A stretch of DNA of 39,570 nt from an uncultured Schlesneria sp. (GTDB lineage: Bacteria; Planctomycetota; Planctomycetia; Planctomycetales; Planctomycetaceae): positions 1 through 39,570 of the forward strand of contig CAILLA010000263.1 of NCBI GenBank assembly GCA_903834925.1. The letters are read 5' to 3'. The number at the start of each line of letters is the position of its first letter. The stretch's first letter is position 1. The translations under genes and the position numbers were made by a program. Below are positions 16,186-24,506 of the stretch, one piece after another. Under the pieces are notes generated by a model, which saw only the letters and a list, made by a program, of their open reading frames with translations, ran no database searches and had not been told where the DNA came from.

Positions 16186-18429
16186 TCAAGGAGCAGCGCC
16201 GGGTGTAGCGTTGGGAGTCGCTGCTCCATCCGGAGAAACCGTCACTGCCGGCGGCTGGTCAACAGGCCATGGCTTTCGTTCCGCCAAAGGGGTCGGCTTC
16301 CAGGCAAACACCACTTTAAAGACCGTCCGTTGAAGGATCATCGGCTTGTCTTGTCCATCGTCACTACTGGGCCGTTGTCCCCCAGGTGGAAAGCTTGAAC
16401 CCGCTGGAGAGCCGGGAGCTGTGGAATAGCCAGGTGGTACATAAGTTGAGGAGGCTGCACCTCCTAAGGGAGAACCTAAGCCAATGCCGGCCATCCCGGG
16501 TCGGCCTGACATGGAGCTTGGCTTTCGACCTGGATAAAACGGGACGGGTGTTGCCGCCGTCACTTCTGGCAATGTCGCATGAGTTATTCCAATCAGCCGC
16601 ACTGGTGTTTCAATCGGTGGACCACCGGACGCATCATCGCGTTTGACTGTCCAGCTTTGAAGATTTTTGAGAAACTTTTCATCAACATAAGTCGCCCCTC
16701 TCCCCTTGGGGTTCTTTTCGTCATGGTGATAGTGAACGCCATGCAATGTGAAAACAAACCCGGCACCACTTGGAGGGACTGTTCGATCATTAATTTCATA
16801 TTCGGGCTTGCCGATTTTATCCGGGAACTTTACCTGTTCGGGGTCTTTATCTTCACGGGAATAGAGCTTTGCGGGACCGTCCACTTTTGCAATGTCGGCT
16901 TCATTAAACCAATCGCCCAGATTCGAATAGCCCTTTGTCGTGATGCTTCGAATCGAAATCCGATCCAGCTTGGGTAGTTCGCTTTCATCCAGGCGGTTGT
17001 CAGTGTCTCGCGGAAGGCATTCGTCGATCGCCTTGTAAACCTCGAGCCAATATTCGCGTCGATCGAGGGCATTGACAAGAACTTGACCTGAGTCCTTTAG
17101 CGTTTTGTTCTTACCTTCCTGGCCGGCGTAATCAGCGGCCAGCTTCTTGGCTTCACCAGCAATTTTTTCTGCCTCGGTTTCTGCTTCGCCAAATCGAGAC
17201 GTGCTGACCGACTGTAAAACGTTACCGAACCCTGCGGCAGATGTCGCGAGTCCCAGCAATAACGTCGCCGCTGTTGCTACCGCCCACGGCTTCTTCCGAC
17301 GAATCTTACGGGCAATCGCGATTTCTGGAGGGAGCAGCGTTGTATGAATGTCGGTCAGCTTCAGACACTGAAGCGCCAGTCCATACGGTACGCAGAACGT
17401 CAGCAGGTTATCCTGGAACAACGGTGCATTCAGGACGTTATCCCCAACCAGAGCCTGGAACGTATCGACCCGTTCGACATCGTATTGCAGATTCTGTTGC
17501 AGAAATTTCTGCAAACCGGCCAGCCGAAACCCGTTGCCGACCCCGATCAGGCGTGAAATCTTCGCGCTGCGGTTAACGCTGGAGAAGAAGCCAATCGACC
17601 GCTGAATTTCCGCGACGTAATCGTTGAATACCGGCCGCAGTGCTTGAAATACGGCTCGTGGATCGGGCGACTTCGTTGCGTTACACTTGAGATGTTCGGC
17701 CTTGGCAAAAGTTAGCTTCATTTCTTTTGTCAGCGCCCTGGTGAAGTGGTTCCCCCCCACAGGCATATTACGAATCCAGATCTTCTTTCCGTTCGTAACC
17801 ATCAACGTTGTTGCGTCAGAACCCATGTCCACAACGACCGAATAATCTTCACTCGCTTCACGGGGTTGATTCTTGCGATAACCAAGTCGGTCGTAACACA
17901 AAAAGTTGTAAAGTGAAAGCGGAGCGATCTGGATCAGTTCGACTTCCACTTTCTTGTTGACAAACGGTTGCAAGTGATGCTGAACCTGTTCGCGTTTCAT
18001 GGCGAACAAACCAACTTCACCGTCCAGCAGATACCCACTTTCTTCGATCCCGCCACCCAGGGCTTGAAAGTCCCAGATCACCTCTTCCAGGGGGAAGGGG
18101 ATCTGCTGCCGAGCTTCGTATTTCACGATTTCGGCAACTTTGCTCTGTTCAACCGGAGGCAACTGAATGAACTTCGCTAAAGCGTTCTGTCCGGGAAGAC
18201 TGATCGCCACCAGGTCAGAACCGATTGGGTTTCGAGACAAAAATGTCTCAAGGGCCTGACGGATCAGTTCGTCGGGAACTGCGTCGGGTTGATTGAGCAG
18301 TTTTGCATGCGGCACGTAGTCGAACGCAACGGCCACAACCTGTTGGGCCGCTTCGGCGTAGCGCAACTTAATCGCTTTCAGGCCGGCCTGACCAATCTCG
18401 ATTCCCCAAGCTGCCTGAGTTTCTGCCAT
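16186..18429 (-). CDS. pilM: PilM-like actin-fold protein fused to a PilN-like membrane region
   Basis: 747 residues. ATG 18429 has AGAAGGA 8 bases upstream. Residues 1-365 match type IV pilus PilM: WGIEIGQAGLKAIKLRY (phosphate 1 loop), VVVDMGSDATTLMVTNG (phosphate 2) and LIGVGNGFRLAGLQKFLQQ (adenosine site). Family PilM is a cytoplasmic ATP-binding protein of about 350 residues that holds the N-terminus of PilN. Here the chain continues through a basic stretch (RKIRRKKPW), a membrane helix at about 378-400 and a charged, coiled-coil-like segment (TEAEKIAGEAKKLAADYA), which is the PilN layout, then a beta-rich part and a Gly/Ser/Pro tail. So PilM and PilN appear to be one protein. It is the first gene of a three-gene block. 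The block contains no PilB, PilC, PilQ or pilin in the window. Confidence 0.88.
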   Translation of the reverse strand: MAETQAAWGIEIGQAGLKAIKLRYAEAAQQVVAVAFDYVPHAKLLNQPDAVPDELIRQALETFLSRNPIGSDLVAISLPGQNALAKFIQLPPVEQSKVAEIVKYEARQQIPFPLEEVIWDFQALGGGIEESGYLLDGEVGLFAMKREQVQHHLQPFVNKKVEVELIQIAPLSLYNFLCYDRLGYRKNQPREASEDYSVVVDMGSDATTLMVTNGKKIWIRNMPVGGNHFTRALTKEMKLTFAKAEHLKCNATKSPDPRAVFQALRPVFNDYVAEIQRSIGFFSSVNRSAKISRLIGVGNGFRLAGLQKFLQQNLQYDVERVDTFQALVGDNVLNAPLFQDNLLTFCVPYGLALQCLKLTDIHTTLLPPEIAIARKIRRKKPWAVATAATLLLGLATSAAGFGNVLQSVSTSRFGEAETEAEKIAGEAKKLAADYAGQEGKNKTLKDSGQVLVNALDRREYWLEVYKAIDECLPRDTDNRLDESELPKLDRISIRSITTKGYSNLGDWFNEADIAKVDGPAKLYSREDKDPEQVKFPDKIGKPEYEINDRTVPPSGAGFVFTLHGVHYHHDEKNPKGRGATYVDEKFLKNLQSWTVKRDDASGGPPIETPVRLIGITHATLPEVTAATPVPFYPGRKPSSMSGRPGMAGIGLGSPLGGAASSTYVPPGYSTAPGSPAGSSFPPGGQRPSSDDGQDKPMILQRTVFKVVFAWKPTPLAERKPWPVDQPPAVTVSPDGAATPNATPGAAP

Positions 18430-19175
18430 GACTGAATCCTTCTCACAGGGGGTCGAACGATATCTGACTTTACCCACCCCAGTCGGCACGCGTTAACGCG
18501 ACGATTGAATTTCAGGGGGGGGGAAATGATTTTCAACGAACGGGCACGAATGTAAACGGTTGATGAAACGACCGAACGGATGAGCGCAGAACGAGCACGA
18601 ATTATAACCAGAAAACTAGATCAAGAGATACTTACGAATTGCAGCAAAGTCAACCAGAAGAACAGGATCAATCAAAGGGCCATCGTTTATTTGGTGTCAA
18701 TTATACCGTCCGGGAACGGGGACAGGAAAAAACATCAATGCAACTGCTCCCTACAAAGTCAATTCTTTCGGTTCGTGGTCCTCAGAAAAGAGTCCAGATT
18801 GGAGCATTGGATTCTACTCAAATTCGACGAAGAATTCGGCAAACAAGTTCCCAAAAAACGTAAAATCAAGATTTTGACGACAGAATTCATCCCACGAAAG
18901 GAGGTCAAGTTGATACGAATCACATTTTTTCGAAGTTGAAATGGAATCACTCACGTTGATTGAAGTTCCAAATTGAAATCTACTTTAACTTTTCACGGGT
19001 AAGGAGTTGCGTGCAAATTGAAGCTCAAATAATTTACCCTTTACCGTCGACAATCCCCAAATGTTCAAGGTCTAATCGCCGCATAACCGATATTATCGAT
19101 AAAGTCCGACTCGCATTCGGCGTTTCGTGGACTCTTAACTCGAAGCGGTTTAAGAACTTTTGACGAGGATGAGGG
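18430..19175. other. Long AT-rich intergenic region
   Basis: This 746-bp gap separates the divergent pilM-like block and the lipoprotein gene, so promoters for both should lie here. It is visibly more AT-rich than the genes around it. A plus-strand frame at 18580-18939 has no ribosome site or family resemblance and is not called. I could not identify a promoter or operator with confidence. A short G-run lies at 18515-18523. Confidence 0.55.
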
Positions 19176-20090
19176 ATGCGTCTGGCGATCCCATTGTTGA
19201 TTCTCGTTATAATTTCGGGCTGCCGTACTCATCTCGCTTTACAGGATCATACTCAGCAAACGGCAGCCACTCTTGCCGACCTGAACTATCACCAGGTGCT
19301 CGAGAACGTTGCGAGGTTTGTCTGCAATTCCTCAACATTGCCATCCGTGGCTGTCGTGAACAGCGGCACGGTGCTGGTCTCGGACCAGGGAAGTTTCGGC
19401 GGGGTTGGAACGTATTCGCCTACGATTGGTTCGTTCCAGCAAATTGGTGGTTTTCCAATCTTCAATATGCTTGTGAACCCCAACGTCACACACAATCTGA
19501 CCGAAAACTGGTCAATGACGCCCGTGACCGACATTGAAAAAGTTCGACGCATTCGATGTGCATTTCAACTTCTGGTCGGAGGGCCTCAATGCACGGATTG
19601 CGACGATTGCGTTAAGACTCTGGAAGGATTCATTCCGAACGAACCCGATCAACTCGGTTGTGCGATTCCCACTGGTTGGTTTTATTTCGGCTGTAAATCA
19701 GATGTCCCAGCCGATGCATGCTATGTTGCGCACTACCAGAAGACCTATGTCTGGGTACTGCCAGACGGTGTTGATGGGCTCTCTCGATTCACAATGACCG
19801 TGTTGCAACTCTCCACAAGCGAACTCGACCCCACCCCGACAAAAACCATCGTGACAAAATACGATGCCGAAGGCGAGATCGTAGGGACAGAGATTACCAC
19901 CGAAGAACCCGATGAAGACTCAACGAAACCGGTCGGGATTTCCGAGTCTGGTTTGCACTTGGGAACAACCACTCAGCCACGTAAAAGAAAAATTCTCAAG
20001 TCAGGCGGGATCACGCCCAAACAAACAGCAGTCACCCCGAAACAAGCCCGAAAGCGTCCGGGAGTTCCCGCACCACACTCATCGCCCTGA
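19176..20090 (+). CDS. Putative lipoprotein, planctomycete-specific
   Basis: 304 residues. ATG 19176 has GAGG-type bases upstream (gaggatgagg). The N-terminus MRLAIPLLILVIISGCRT is a lipoprotein signal with lipobox IISGC (Cys16). The mature part is rich in Asn, Ser, Thr and Val, with several further Cys, including a CTDCDDC cluster near residue 140 and two others around 165-185. This suggests disulphides or a small metal site outside the cytoplasm. The last 50 residues are basic and Lys/Pro/Thr-rich (GGITPKQTAVTPKQARKR), unlike the rest. No known domain. It stands alone on the plus strand, facing the SDR gene. Confidence 0.75.
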   Translation: MRLAIPLLILVIISGCRTHLALQDHTQQTAATLADLNYHQVLENVARFVCNSSTLPSVAVVNSGTVLVSDQGSFGGVGTYSPTIGSFQQIGGFPIFNMLVNPNVTHNLTENWSMTPVTDIEKVRRIRCAFQLLVGGPQCTDCDDCVKTLEGFIPNEPDQLGCAIPTGWFYFGCKSDVPADACYVAHYQKTYVWVLPDGVDGLSRFTMTVLQLSTSELDPTPTKTIVTKYDAEGEIVGTEITTEEPDEDSTKPVGISESGLHLGTTTQPRKRKILKSGGITPKQTAVTPKQARKRPGVPAPHSSP

Positions 20091-20145
20091 TCAAGACAGC
20101 GTGAGTGGCGATGAGTTCGTGAAATCGGAATCCAATCAGGGCGAT
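20077..20145. promoter_or_regulatory. Two mutually exclusive hairpins at a gene end
   Basis: ACTCATCGCC (20077-20086) pairs perfectly with GGCGATGAGT (20107-20116). The overlapping ATCGCCCTGAT (20081-20091) pairs perfectly with ATCAGGGCGAT (20135-20145). The first arm is shared, so only one hairpin can form at a time. The region covers the last codons of the lipoprotein gene and the convergent gap. It may be a bidirectional end-of-transcript structure; no T-run is present. Confidence 0.45.
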
Positions 20146-20222
20146 CGAGGTTAAAAATCCACGAGTCGGGATGAAGATTTTCCCTCGGACCTCAATCGCC
20201 TTAGCCCAATTTTTCGTGATGT

Positions 20223-21014
20223 TTACGAAAGCGGGATCGGCCATTGCAGCCCGCAAGTGATCCCCCCGTCGACGTAAATGACCTGACCCGTCAGAAACTT
20301 GGCCGCATCACTTGCCAGAAAAATCGCTGTACCAATCAAATCTTCGGTCTGGCCCAATCGTTTCAACGGACAATTGGCGTCGTTCCATGCTTGCATATTC
20401 GGATCAGACCAAAGCTTCTTCGTGAGGTCGGTCAAAATAAACCCGGGTGCAATCGCGTTCACACGGATTTGATGTTCACCCCACTCCATTGCCATGCCAC
20501 GAGTCATTGCGGAAATCGCCGCTTTGCTCATGGCATAAGGCTGAACCCCCTTGAGTGGTCGAAACGAATTCAGTGAGTCGATGTTAATAATCGAACCACC
20601 TGTCTTCTGAGCAATCAGCCTCCGTCCGACTTCCTGTGCGACCAGAAACGCTCCCTTAAGATTGATGTTAAGAATCCCATCAAATTCTTCGACGGTATAT
20701 TGTTCGACACGTTTGCGAACGTTGACCCCCGCGACATTCATTAGGCAATCGATCTTTCCAGCCTTTTTCACCGCCGCGTCGACCATTCGTGGAATTTCGT
20801 CGGGTTGAGCCACATCGCAGACGATGTAGTCGACGGGATACTTTCCTTTTGAGATTTCACTTGCGGTCTGCTGAAGCGATTGAGCATCACGTCCCGTGAT
20901 GGTGACGTGGGCATCTCGCTCAGCAAAACCTTCGGCCAAGGCTCGACCAATTCCGCGACTTCCGCCTGAGACGAGAACAACGCGTTCTTCAACCGAAAAG
21001 AGTGTGTCAATCAT
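20223..21014 (-). CDS. SDR-family oxidoreductase (gluconate 5-dehydrogenase-like)
   Basis: 263 residues. ATG 21014 has GGAGC about 9 bases upstream. Classical short-chain dehydrogenase: cofactor loop GGSRGIGRA near residue 15, NVAG at the central strand, catalytic Ser in the IDSLNS segment, and YxxxK as YAMSK. The C-terminal RVNAIAPGFILTDLT and FLTGQVIYVDGGIT are typical. All catalytic residues are present, so it should be an active NAD(P)-dependent dehydrogenase of a sugar acid or similar alcohol. The substrate is not determinable, though gluconate 5-dehydrogenases and 2-deoxygluconate dehydrogenases look most like this. It diverges from the beta-helix gene. Confidence 0.93.
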   Translation of the reverse strand: MIDTLFSVEERVVLVSGGSRGIGRALAEGFAERDAHVTITGRDAQSLQQTASEISKGKYPVDYIVCDVAQPDEIPRMVDAAVKKAGKIDCLMNVAGVNVRKRVEQYTVEEFDGILNINLKGAFLVAQEVGRRLIAQKTGGSIINIDSLNSFRPLKGVQPYAMSKAAISAMTRGMAMEWGEHQIRVNAIAPGFILTDLTKKLWSDPNMQAWNDANCPLKRLGQTEDLIGTAIFLASDAAKFLTGQVIYVDGGITCGLQWPIPLS

Positions 21015-21166
21015 TGTGGGTGCTCCAGTGTGAAATTTAGGCATGCTGCGAAGATATGACGTTTTCGACGAACTCGCTACGCTCAGCGATCGACAAATTT
21101 GTGATGCCGATCCAGACTCAATCCACCGAGTCACCCATGAGCAGGTTATCGTTTCGAAAGAGAATC

Positions 21167-22387
21167 ATGAATCGAAAACTCGCGGCCTTCGGATTGATCG
21201 TTTCCGGGGTTGTTACTCTTGCGTTGTCTTGTCAACCGGGCGGACTGTTGATTGGTCAAGTTGAACGACGGACTACGGGCGGTCGTGTCAGCGTGATCGA
21301 TTTCGGAGCCGTCGGCGACGGAAAAACCAATGATCGGGCTGCGATCCAGGCCGCAATCGATGCGGGCGAAGAAATTCACTTTCCCAACGTTGCTTCGCAT
21401 TACCGAGTCGTTGGGTCGTTGAAAATTGGCGGCAGTGATCAGTCGGGTGGAAAGCGATTAATCGGGCATCGTCCCTGCCGTGGAGGCGGAGCCTTTCAGG
21501 GGAAACCCGCATTGATTCTGGGGGACGGCTCCGCGTCTCTTCTGGTAGCGAACGGAACCACACCCCAAAATCGGGCAATTGAATTGATTGGACTTTCGGC
21601 CCTCAACTCCGGCCATCCGGTCCTCGATCTGATGAGTGGCGTCGACGCAATGGTGGATAATTGCTGGTTACGAAGCGTTAAAAACACCGACGCCGCAGTC
21701 AGGCTGCGGGAAAGCTATAATGTGACAATTCGCGAATCGACGATCGGTTGCAGTGGTGGCGGATTTGCCGTGACCGCCTATCAACAATGCAACAAGTTAC
21801 GCATCCAGAATTGTCGAATCGGTGGCGGTGATGTTGGTGGTGCTGTCCATGTGGAACAATCGGTCAATGTTCAACTTGAAGGGAATATCGTTGAGCTTGG
21901 GGTCTACGGGCTGGTGGTCTCGTCCGGGATTCGACTTGATCAACCTGACTCAGGAAACGTCGATGGCGCCGGTGCCTGTCATGCACTTCGAATCACCAGC
22001 AACTATTTTGAAAATGTTCAGCATCCGCTGGTGATTGGATCAGCCATGAATCTTGCAAACCATCCCGGCCAAGCCGTGTTTGGAGCTGTGATCGAATCGA
22101 ACAATATTGGAACCTATGGCTTTGATTTCCCCCTGATGACGATCGGTCGTTTGCGAGCCGCTTCAATTCGAGGAAACAGTTTCTGGCGAAAAGTTGATGG
22201 AAAATCCCCAGCGATTCTCAGCACTTTCGCACCTGGTGCGACACCACCCCATCCCACGGCGTGCGTGATCGAAGCGAACCATCTCACAAATGGAACCGGA
22301 CCATTCTTGAGCGGGGGGGACGTCAAAGTCGGCGGAGTCCCGCTCGATCAAAAACTCAAAGCAGAGAATGATCTGAAGCTGCCATGA
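21167..22387 (+). CDS. Secreted right-handed beta-helix protein (pectate-lyase-3 type)
   Basis: 406 residues from ATG 21167, which begins a signal peptide (MNRKLAAFGLIVSGVVTLAL); an upstream in-frame ATG at 21137 is possible. The mature protein opens with VIDFGAVGDGKTNDRAAIQAAIDAG, the hallmark of the Pectate_lyase_3/glycosyl hydrolase 28-like family (PF12708). Repeated coils follow with NxxI/CRI-type strands (IRESTIGCSGGGFAV, LRIQNCRIGGGDVG, VQLEGNIVELGVYG), as expected for a parallel beta-helix. It probably binds or cleaves a polysaccharide outside the cytoplasm. The catalytic type cannot be assigned. Head-to-head with the SDR gene, possibly sharing a promoter region. Confidence 0.85.
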   Translation: MNRKLAAFGLIVSGVVTLALSCQPGGLLIGQVERRTTGGRVSVIDFGAVGDGKTNDRAAIQAAIDAGEEIHFPNVASHYRVVGSLKIGGSDQSGGKRLIGHRPCRGGGAFQGKPALILGDGSASLLVANGTTPQNRAIELIGLSALNSGHPVLDLMSGVDAMVDNCWLRSVKNTDAAVRLRESYNVTIRESTIGCSGGGFAVTAYQQCNKLRIQNCRIGGGDVGGAVHVEQSVNVQLEGNIVELGVYGLVVSSGIRLDQPDSGNVDGAGACHALRITSNYFENVQHPLVIGSAMNLANHPGQAVFGAVIESNNIGTYGFDFPLMTIGRLRAASIRGNSFWRKVDGKSPAILSTFAPGATPPHPTACVIEANHLTNGTGPFLSGGDVKVGGVPLDQKLKAENDLKLP

Positions 22388-22399
22388 ACCAAAAGTCGC

Positions 22400-23227
22400 C
22401 TAAGGCAACATGGGAAACAAGCGATCCCGTGCTTCTTCTGTCAGTGGCGATCCGTATTCACATGGCTCAAATGCTTCAATCCAACGAATCTTTCGTCCTC
22501 GTTTTTTGCCGTAGGTATCAATAATCAGTTCCCGATATCGATCCGCAAGAGGTCCATTAAATTGTTCATAAAACTCTCTGGCATAGGCTCGTTCCGCAGC
22601 GGCATCTCGTGGAAATGTATCTTCCTGGCAAAGGGTATACGGTAGCCATTCGAAGAACTGAGAGCGGTGGCATTCCATCTGGTCGATGATTCGTTCGAGA
22701 ACCGGTTCGACGTCAACAACAACTGTCGGGTGGAAGGGTCGAGGGCGATGAAAATGATCGGAAAGATAAGCGATCACCGGATTCACTCTCAGTGCAGGAA
22801 CTTCCGGTACGATATGAGGAACGATCACCATGTAAGCTGCATCGCAAACAAGCGTTGATGTCGCTCGATGATCGGGATGATAGTCGTTTGGTCGATGCGT
22901 CAGGATCAAATCGGGCTGATATCGACGGATCAGCCCAATCAATTCAAAACGAGCTTCCAGCGTTGGTTGCAACTGTCCATCTCGATTGCCAAGTACGTCG
23001 TATTCGATCCCCATTAACGAAGCGACCGAGTCCGCTTCGGCACGACGGACTTTGGCGAGTTCGGACGGACTCAGTTGCTGATGTCCTGCTTCGCCATTTG
23101 TGACACTGACGTATTTGACCTGGTGTCCGGCCTCGCGATAGAGCGACGCCAACCCGCCCGCTTTCAATTCGCAGTCATCCGGATGAGCACCAATGACTAG
23201 CAGGCGCAGCGGATTGGATGTCGTCAT
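22400..23227 (-). CDS. PIG-L (LmbE-like) family deacetylase
   Basis: 275 residues, starting at ATG 23227. The zinc-binding motif AHPDD is at residues 14-18 (VIGAHPDDCELKAGG), and the third ligand region is YHPDHRAT. These identify the LmbE/GlcNAc-PI de-N-acetylase family, which removes acetyl groups from N-acetylglucosaminyl conjugates, including bacillithiol and mycothiol precursors and glycolipids. All metal ligands are present. There is no signal peptide. It begins 6 bases after the DUF3500 gene stop and should be co-transcribed and coupled to it. The substrate is unknown; planctomycetes have many paralogues. Confidence 0.93.
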   Translation of the reverse strand: MTTSNPLRLLVIGAHPDDCELKAGGLASLYREAGHQVKYVSVTNGEAGHQQLSPSELAKVRRAEADSVASLMGIEYDVLGNRDGQLQPTLEARFELIGLIRRYQPDLILTHRPNDYHPDHRATSTLVCDAAYMVIVPHIVPEVPALRVNPVIAYLSDHFHRPRPFHPTVVVDVEPVLERIIDQMECHRSQFFEWLPYTLCQEDTFPRDAAAERAYAREFYEQFNGPLADRYRELIIDTYGKKRGRKIRWIEAFEPCEYGSPLTEEARDRLFPMLP

Positions 23228-23233
23228 ATTCTA

Positions 23234-24268
23234 TTAACCCCCTGTGGTGATCTTCACTGTTGGATTATCTGCCACATTCACCCAGACGTGGACATGCGGT
23301 GTTCCCCGATAATGCCAGACAAACGAGGGGCCTTCCAGCCGCCAATTATCCCATTCACCGTCATTGCCGAGGTCTTCCGACTTGTAGAATGCCAATCGAC
23401 ACTTGTCGAGACCACCTTGAGCCTTAAGACACTTGAAGACTTCATCCCGATCGGTTGTTCGATACGGTTCGACTAGCGCATCCAGCACCTTTTGAGCGTA
23501 CTCCTTCTGATCCGCAGAAAGTTCGCTGATGACAATCCCTTGTGGACGCCCATCCGGACCGCCGAAGTGAACGCTGCTTTCTTCCGGAGCTTGTTCAACC
23601 AGGGCTTGATCTCGTTGCTTTCCGTCGAGCATTTTGAACAGGCTGTTCGCTTTCTGAGCCTGATACCAATAGACATTTCCAGGGTGCCCGACCTTTTCAT
23701 CAAACCCTGATGCGGCATGTCCATAAAAAATCGGACCGCCAAACGCCACGTGCTCAACGCTGTGCCCGTCGCACCGGATTGTCAGGTGTCGACCGGTCAT
23801 GACAAATTCAAACTTGCCCGTTCCCGGTTGCCCGAAGATCGCGATCGACTGTTCTTTGCCGTAACCTCCAGCATCGTCCTGCAATTGCTTCTTGATCCGG
23901 TCATGCCAGTCCGGCGAATAAAGCCCCCAAAACAGAGCTTCAATGATGTCTTGTTGCTCCTTGGAGTAGAACCCCGTGGCGATCTTGTGGTCTCCGGTAA
24001 TCTGCCAGTTGTTCGACACATGCATCCGCAACAGACCACGGTCGTCCTTGTGGTCCCAGTCGAAACAAATGCTCTTTTTCTGTGTGGGGGTCAAACTATT
24101 GTAGAGCTTGGTGACCAGAGATTCCGACGCCGGCTTGGTGGTCTCTTCAGAAACTCCAACCTGCGGAGCTGCCGCAACTGCTGCGGCAGCAACACCAATT
24201 GTTTGTACGAAGCCTCGTCGTGAGACAGGCAATTCTGCGCCGTTCGAGCAATCTGGGGACTCTCGCAT
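23234..24268 (-). CDS. Tat-exported DUF3500-family protein
   Basis: 344 residues from ATG 24268, which has GGAGA upstream. The N-terminus carries a twin-arginine signal (SRRGFVQTIGVAAAAVAAAP, Arg17-Arg18), so it should be exported folded. The body (SLVTKLYNSLTPTQKKSICFDW ... GPIFYGH ... AKKANSLFKML-like and WRLEGPSFVWHYRGTPHVHVWVNV) matches the DUF3500 family (PF12006), which has no settled function. It ends with several His (HVHVW), possibly metal-binding. It is followed within 6 bases by the PIG-L deacetylase, so the two may act on the same compound on either side of the membrane; that is inference. Confidence 0.85.
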   Translation of the reverse strand: MRESPDCSNGAELPVSRRGFVQTIGVAAAAVAAAPQVGVSEETTKPASESLVTKLYNSLTPTQKKSICFDWDHKDDRGLLRMHVSNNWQITGDHKIATGFYSKEQQDIIEALFWGLYSPDWHDRIKKQLQDDAGGYGKEQSIAIFGQPGTGKFEFVMTGRHLTIRCDGHSVEHVAFGGPIFYGHAASGFDEKVGHPGNVYWYQAQKANSLFKMLDGKQRDQALVEQAPEESSVHFGGPDGRPQGIVISELSADQKEYAQKVLDALVEPYRTTDRDEVFKCLKAQGGLDKCRLAFYKSEDLGNDGEWDNWRLEGPSFVWHYRGTPHVHVWVNVADNPTVKITTGG

Positions 24269-24477
24269 CGTGATCTCCGGATAAAAAGCCAAAAAAGGGG
24301 AGCGAAACCTTTCGTGCTGTTCATGACGCTTCCAACTGGGCCGCAAAGAGGGATTCGAACTTGGCGAAGCCTCACACGTTCCTCAATCGAAAGTACGCAA
24401 ATTTGAAACAGCACCTTCACCGATAGTATGCGCAGATTCTCTGGAATATGCACTCGGTGAGGTCGTCCGTTTTTGTC

Positions 24478-24500
24478 GCACGGGCTAAAGCCCATGCTAC
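24478..24500. repeat. GGGCTAAAGCCC palindromic repeat, copy 1
   Basis: A 23-bp sequence, GCACGGGCTAAAGCCC followed by ATGCTAC, recurs exactly at 35842-35864. Its core GGGCTAAAGCCC is almost fully palindromic. Here it lies just after the DUF1549 gene's 3' end in the 238-bp gap before the DUF3500 gene; nothing else is recognised in that gap. Confidence 0.7.
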
Positions 24501-24506
24501 GGGTTG

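Noticed and set aside
18580-18939. A 119-codon plus-strand frame in the AT-rich gap before the lipoprotein gene
   Set aside because: No ribosome site, composition like the surrounding non-coding DNA, and no protein-like pattern.
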